Shown: positions 6,216 to 7,330 of the stretch, one piece after another | Layout of the letters: every line of letters begins with the position of its first letter | Position numbering within the stretch: position 1 is the stretch's first letter | Assembly: GCA_036781505.1 (NCBI GenBank) | Contig: DAIQAV010000126.1 | Span: 1-7,330, forward strand | Source of the DNA: FEN-680 sp036781505 | Lineage (GTDB): Bacteria; Actinomycetota; Geothermincolia; Fen-727; Anoxymicrobiaceae | Direction of reading: 5' to 3' | Length of the DNA: 7,330 nucleotides | Position numbers and translations under genes: made by a program | The notes under the pieces: model-generated | Databases searched by the model: none | Told to the model about the DNA's origin: nothing | What the model saw: only the letters and a program-made list of their open reading frames with translations

Positions 6216-7127
6216 TCAGTCGAGCTTGATGTGGCTGAGGGCATGCCCTGTCTGGGCCGGCGCCGAGTCGTACTCCGCCGCGCCCTCCAGGTTCGTGATC
6301 TCAGCGAGCTTCGCCGCGATGTCGTCAGGCGTGACCTTCTCCGGCTCGTCGAAGAAGTAGCCCGGGCCTTCGACGACCGCCGCGCGGCTGAAGTAGCCGG
6401 CGCCCGCGACCATCATCGCGCCCGACAGCTGGCAATCCTCGCTGACGAGGTAAGCCGCCAGCGGCGACACGAACTCAGGCTTGAGCTTCTCTACGACCTG
6501 CGGAGGCATGACCGTCGCGGTCAACCTGGTGCCCGCTACCGGGACCAGCGTGTTCGCCTTGATGTTGTACTTGGCGCCCTCCAGCTTGGCCGAGTTCATC
6601 ATGCCGGCGATGCCGAGCTTGGCGGCGCCGTAGTTGGTCTGTCCGAAGTTGCCGTACAGGCCCGCGGCCGAAGCGGTCGAGAGGATGCGGCCGTAGCCCG
6701 CGTCCTTCATCAACGGGAAAGCCGCCTTGGTGCAGAAGAACGTGCCCGAGAGGTGCACCGCGATGATCAGGTTCCAGTCGTCGATCTCCATCTTCATCAT
6801 GCTCTTGTCCCTGAGGATACCGGCGTTATTGATGAGGATGTCGATCCTGCCGAAGCTGTCGATGGCCGTCTTGATTATCTTCTGGGCGCTGTCCCACTCC
6901 GAGACGCTCTCGTAGTTCGGCACAGCCTCTCCGCCCATGGCCTTTATCTCGTCGCACACCTTCTGCGCGGGTGTCGCGTCCGCGCCGGCCCCGTCCATGG
7001 AGCCTCCCAGGTCGTTAACGACCACCTTGGCGCCGCGGCCGGCGAGCAAAAGGGCGTGCGCCCTGCCGAGGCCTCCGCCTGCTCCAGTGATGACCGCAAC
7101 CCGGTCGTCAAACCTTATCTCTGCCAT
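6216..7127 (-). CDS. SDR (3R)-hydroxyacyl-CoA dehydrogenase (MFE-2 dehydrogenase-like)
   Basis: Predicted NAD-dependent oxidoreductase of 303 residues that oxidises (3R)-hydroxyacyl-CoA to 3-ketoacyl-CoA. Rossmann signature TGAGGGLG (14-21), VVNDLGG (37-42, the acidic Asp39 favouring NAD), NNAG (100-103), and the catalytic set Ser153, Tyr166 and Lys170 within YGNFGQTNYGAAK. That segment, NDLGG, GILRD and the roughly 60-residue C-terminal extension closely follow the dehydrogenase domain of HSD17B4/MFE-2, more so than generic FabG-type reductases. The start ATG 7127 has AAAGGAG with a 7-base spacer; the frame runs open to 7205 but lacks such a site. It is the first gene of an operon with the MaoC hydratase. 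A role in steroid or branched side-chain oxidation is an alternative to ordinary fatty acids. Confidence 0.9.
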   Translation of the reverse strand: MAEIRFDDRVAVITGAGGGLGRAHALLLAGRGAKVVVNDLGGSMDGAGADATPAQKVCDEIKAMGGEAVPNYESVSEWDSAQKIIKTAIDSFGRIDILINNAGILRDKSMMKMEIDDWNLIIAVHLSGTFFCTKAAFPLMKDAGYGRILSTASAAGLYGNFGQTNYGAAKLGIAGMMNSAKLEGAKYNIKANTLVPVAGTRLTATVMPPQVVEKLKPEFVSPLAAYLVSEDCQLSGAMMVAGAGYFSRAAVVEGPGYFFDEPEKVTPDDIAAKLAEITNLEGAAEYDSAPAQTGHALSHIKLD

Positions 7128-7176
7128 ATTCCATCTCCTTTCATCGAACCACTGTTTCAGTGCCGTACGGATTCGT

Positions 7177-7205
7177 ATTCTATAACTTTGCAGGTCCGCT
7201 TGCAC
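7177..7205 (-). promoter_or_regulatory. Candidate promoter of the SDR-MaoC operon
   Basis: On the minus strand TAGAAT (7182 to 7177) matches the -10 hexamer at five of six positions. GTGCAA (7205 to 7200), 17 bases upstream, is a half-match for -35. The leader would be about 45 bases and contains a small inverted repeat CACTG-TTT-CAGTG (7150-7162). Confidence 0.4.
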
Positions 7206-7215
7206 CCTCTACGGG

Positions 7216-7244
7216 GGTCCCGGGACCGGGCGCCTCACGCCCGG
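7216..7244. promoter_or_regulatory. Palindromes between divergent promoters, possible operator
   Basis: A perfect 12-base palindrome GGTCCCGGGACC (7216-7227) adjoins an inverted repeat CCGGGCG (7226-7232) / CGCCCGG (7238-7244) with a 5-base spacer. They lie between the -35 elements of the two divergent promoters, where a dimeric repressor or activator could control both. No regulator gene is in the window. Confidence 0.35.
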
Positions 7245-7251
7245 ACGGACC

Positions 7252-7280
7252 GTGGCAATGCGGTCGTTCACTGGTATCAT
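7252..7280 (+). promoter_or_regulatory. Candidate promoter for the gene starting at 7316
   Basis: GTGGCA (7252-7257, four of six matches to TTGACA) and TATCAT (7275-7280, five of six to TATAAT) are separated by exactly 17 bases. The start would be near 7287, about 30 bases before the start codon. Confidence 0.45.
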
Positions 7281-7315
7281 AAGATGGACTCGAACGACAA
7301 GGAGGGTGCTCGAAA

Positions 7316-7330
7316 ATGTACAAAGAGATG
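7316..7330 (+). CDS. Start of an unidentified gene, cut by window edge
   Basis: Only five codons (MYKEM) are visible, too few to name a family. The start is well supported: AAGGAGGG at 7299-7306 precedes ATG 7316 by a normal distance, and a plausible promoter lies upstream. It is divergent from the SDR-MaoC operon and may share its control region, so a role in acyl-CoA metabolism is possible but not shown. Confidence 0.6.

Noticed and set aside
5575..6360. 261-codon + strand frame over the MaoC and SDR genes
   Set aside because: Antisense shadow with Arg/Val/Leu-rich composition, crossing the junction of two genes whose identity is certain.

Overview
The window is GC-rich bacterial chromosome with ordinary Shine-Dalgarno sites. 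It holds six protein genes plus the first codons of a seventh. Many ATA and AGG codons in GC-rich genes, a long-chain-type acyl-CoA dehydrogenase and a split D-specific beta-oxidation pair suggest a deep-branching actinobacterium or a similar anaerobe-rich lineage. That placement is an inference; no taxonomic marker is present.

Layout from left to right: (1) the 3' part of an M1-family zinc aminopeptidase gene, open at the left edge (+). (2) A short gap with a palindromic repeat and a promoter with a perfect TATAAT. (3) An acyl-CoA dehydrogenase (+). (4) Convergent to it, a membrane-embedded M28-family zinc peptidase (-). (5) A non-coding stretch of roughly 580-660 bases with a strong bidirectional terminator that belongs to neither neighbour, followed by several inverted repeats. 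(6) A DUF192 lipoprotein (+). (7) A strong terminator with a GCAA loop shared with a convergent two-gene operon (-): an SDR 3-hydroxyacyl-CoA dehydrogenase followed by a MaoC-type hydratase 2. (8) A divergent promoter region with palindromes, then the start of another + strand gene cut by the right edge.

The metabolic theme is acyl-CoA oxidation. The dehydrogenase would make the trans-2-enoyl-CoA. The MaoC hydratase and the SDR would then hydrate it and oxidise the (R)-3-hydroxyacyl-CoA, the chemistry performed in eukaryotic peroxisomes by the fused MFE-2 (HSD17B4). Here the two MFE-2 domains are separate genes in the same order as in the fusion. The two peptidases and the DUF192 protein have no evident link to that pathway.

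Points most worth a second look: the orphan terminator and structured intergenic DNA between two divergent genes (possible unannotated RNA); an M28 peptidase with a two-helix membrane hairpin inserted between its metal-binding motifs; an acyl-CoA dehydrogenase whose catalytic glutamate sits at the long-chain/isovaleryl position; and a palindromic repeat resembling dispersed REP-like elements. I saw no CRISPR array, tRNA, rRNA, transposase or defence gene, and I do not claim a wholly new system.
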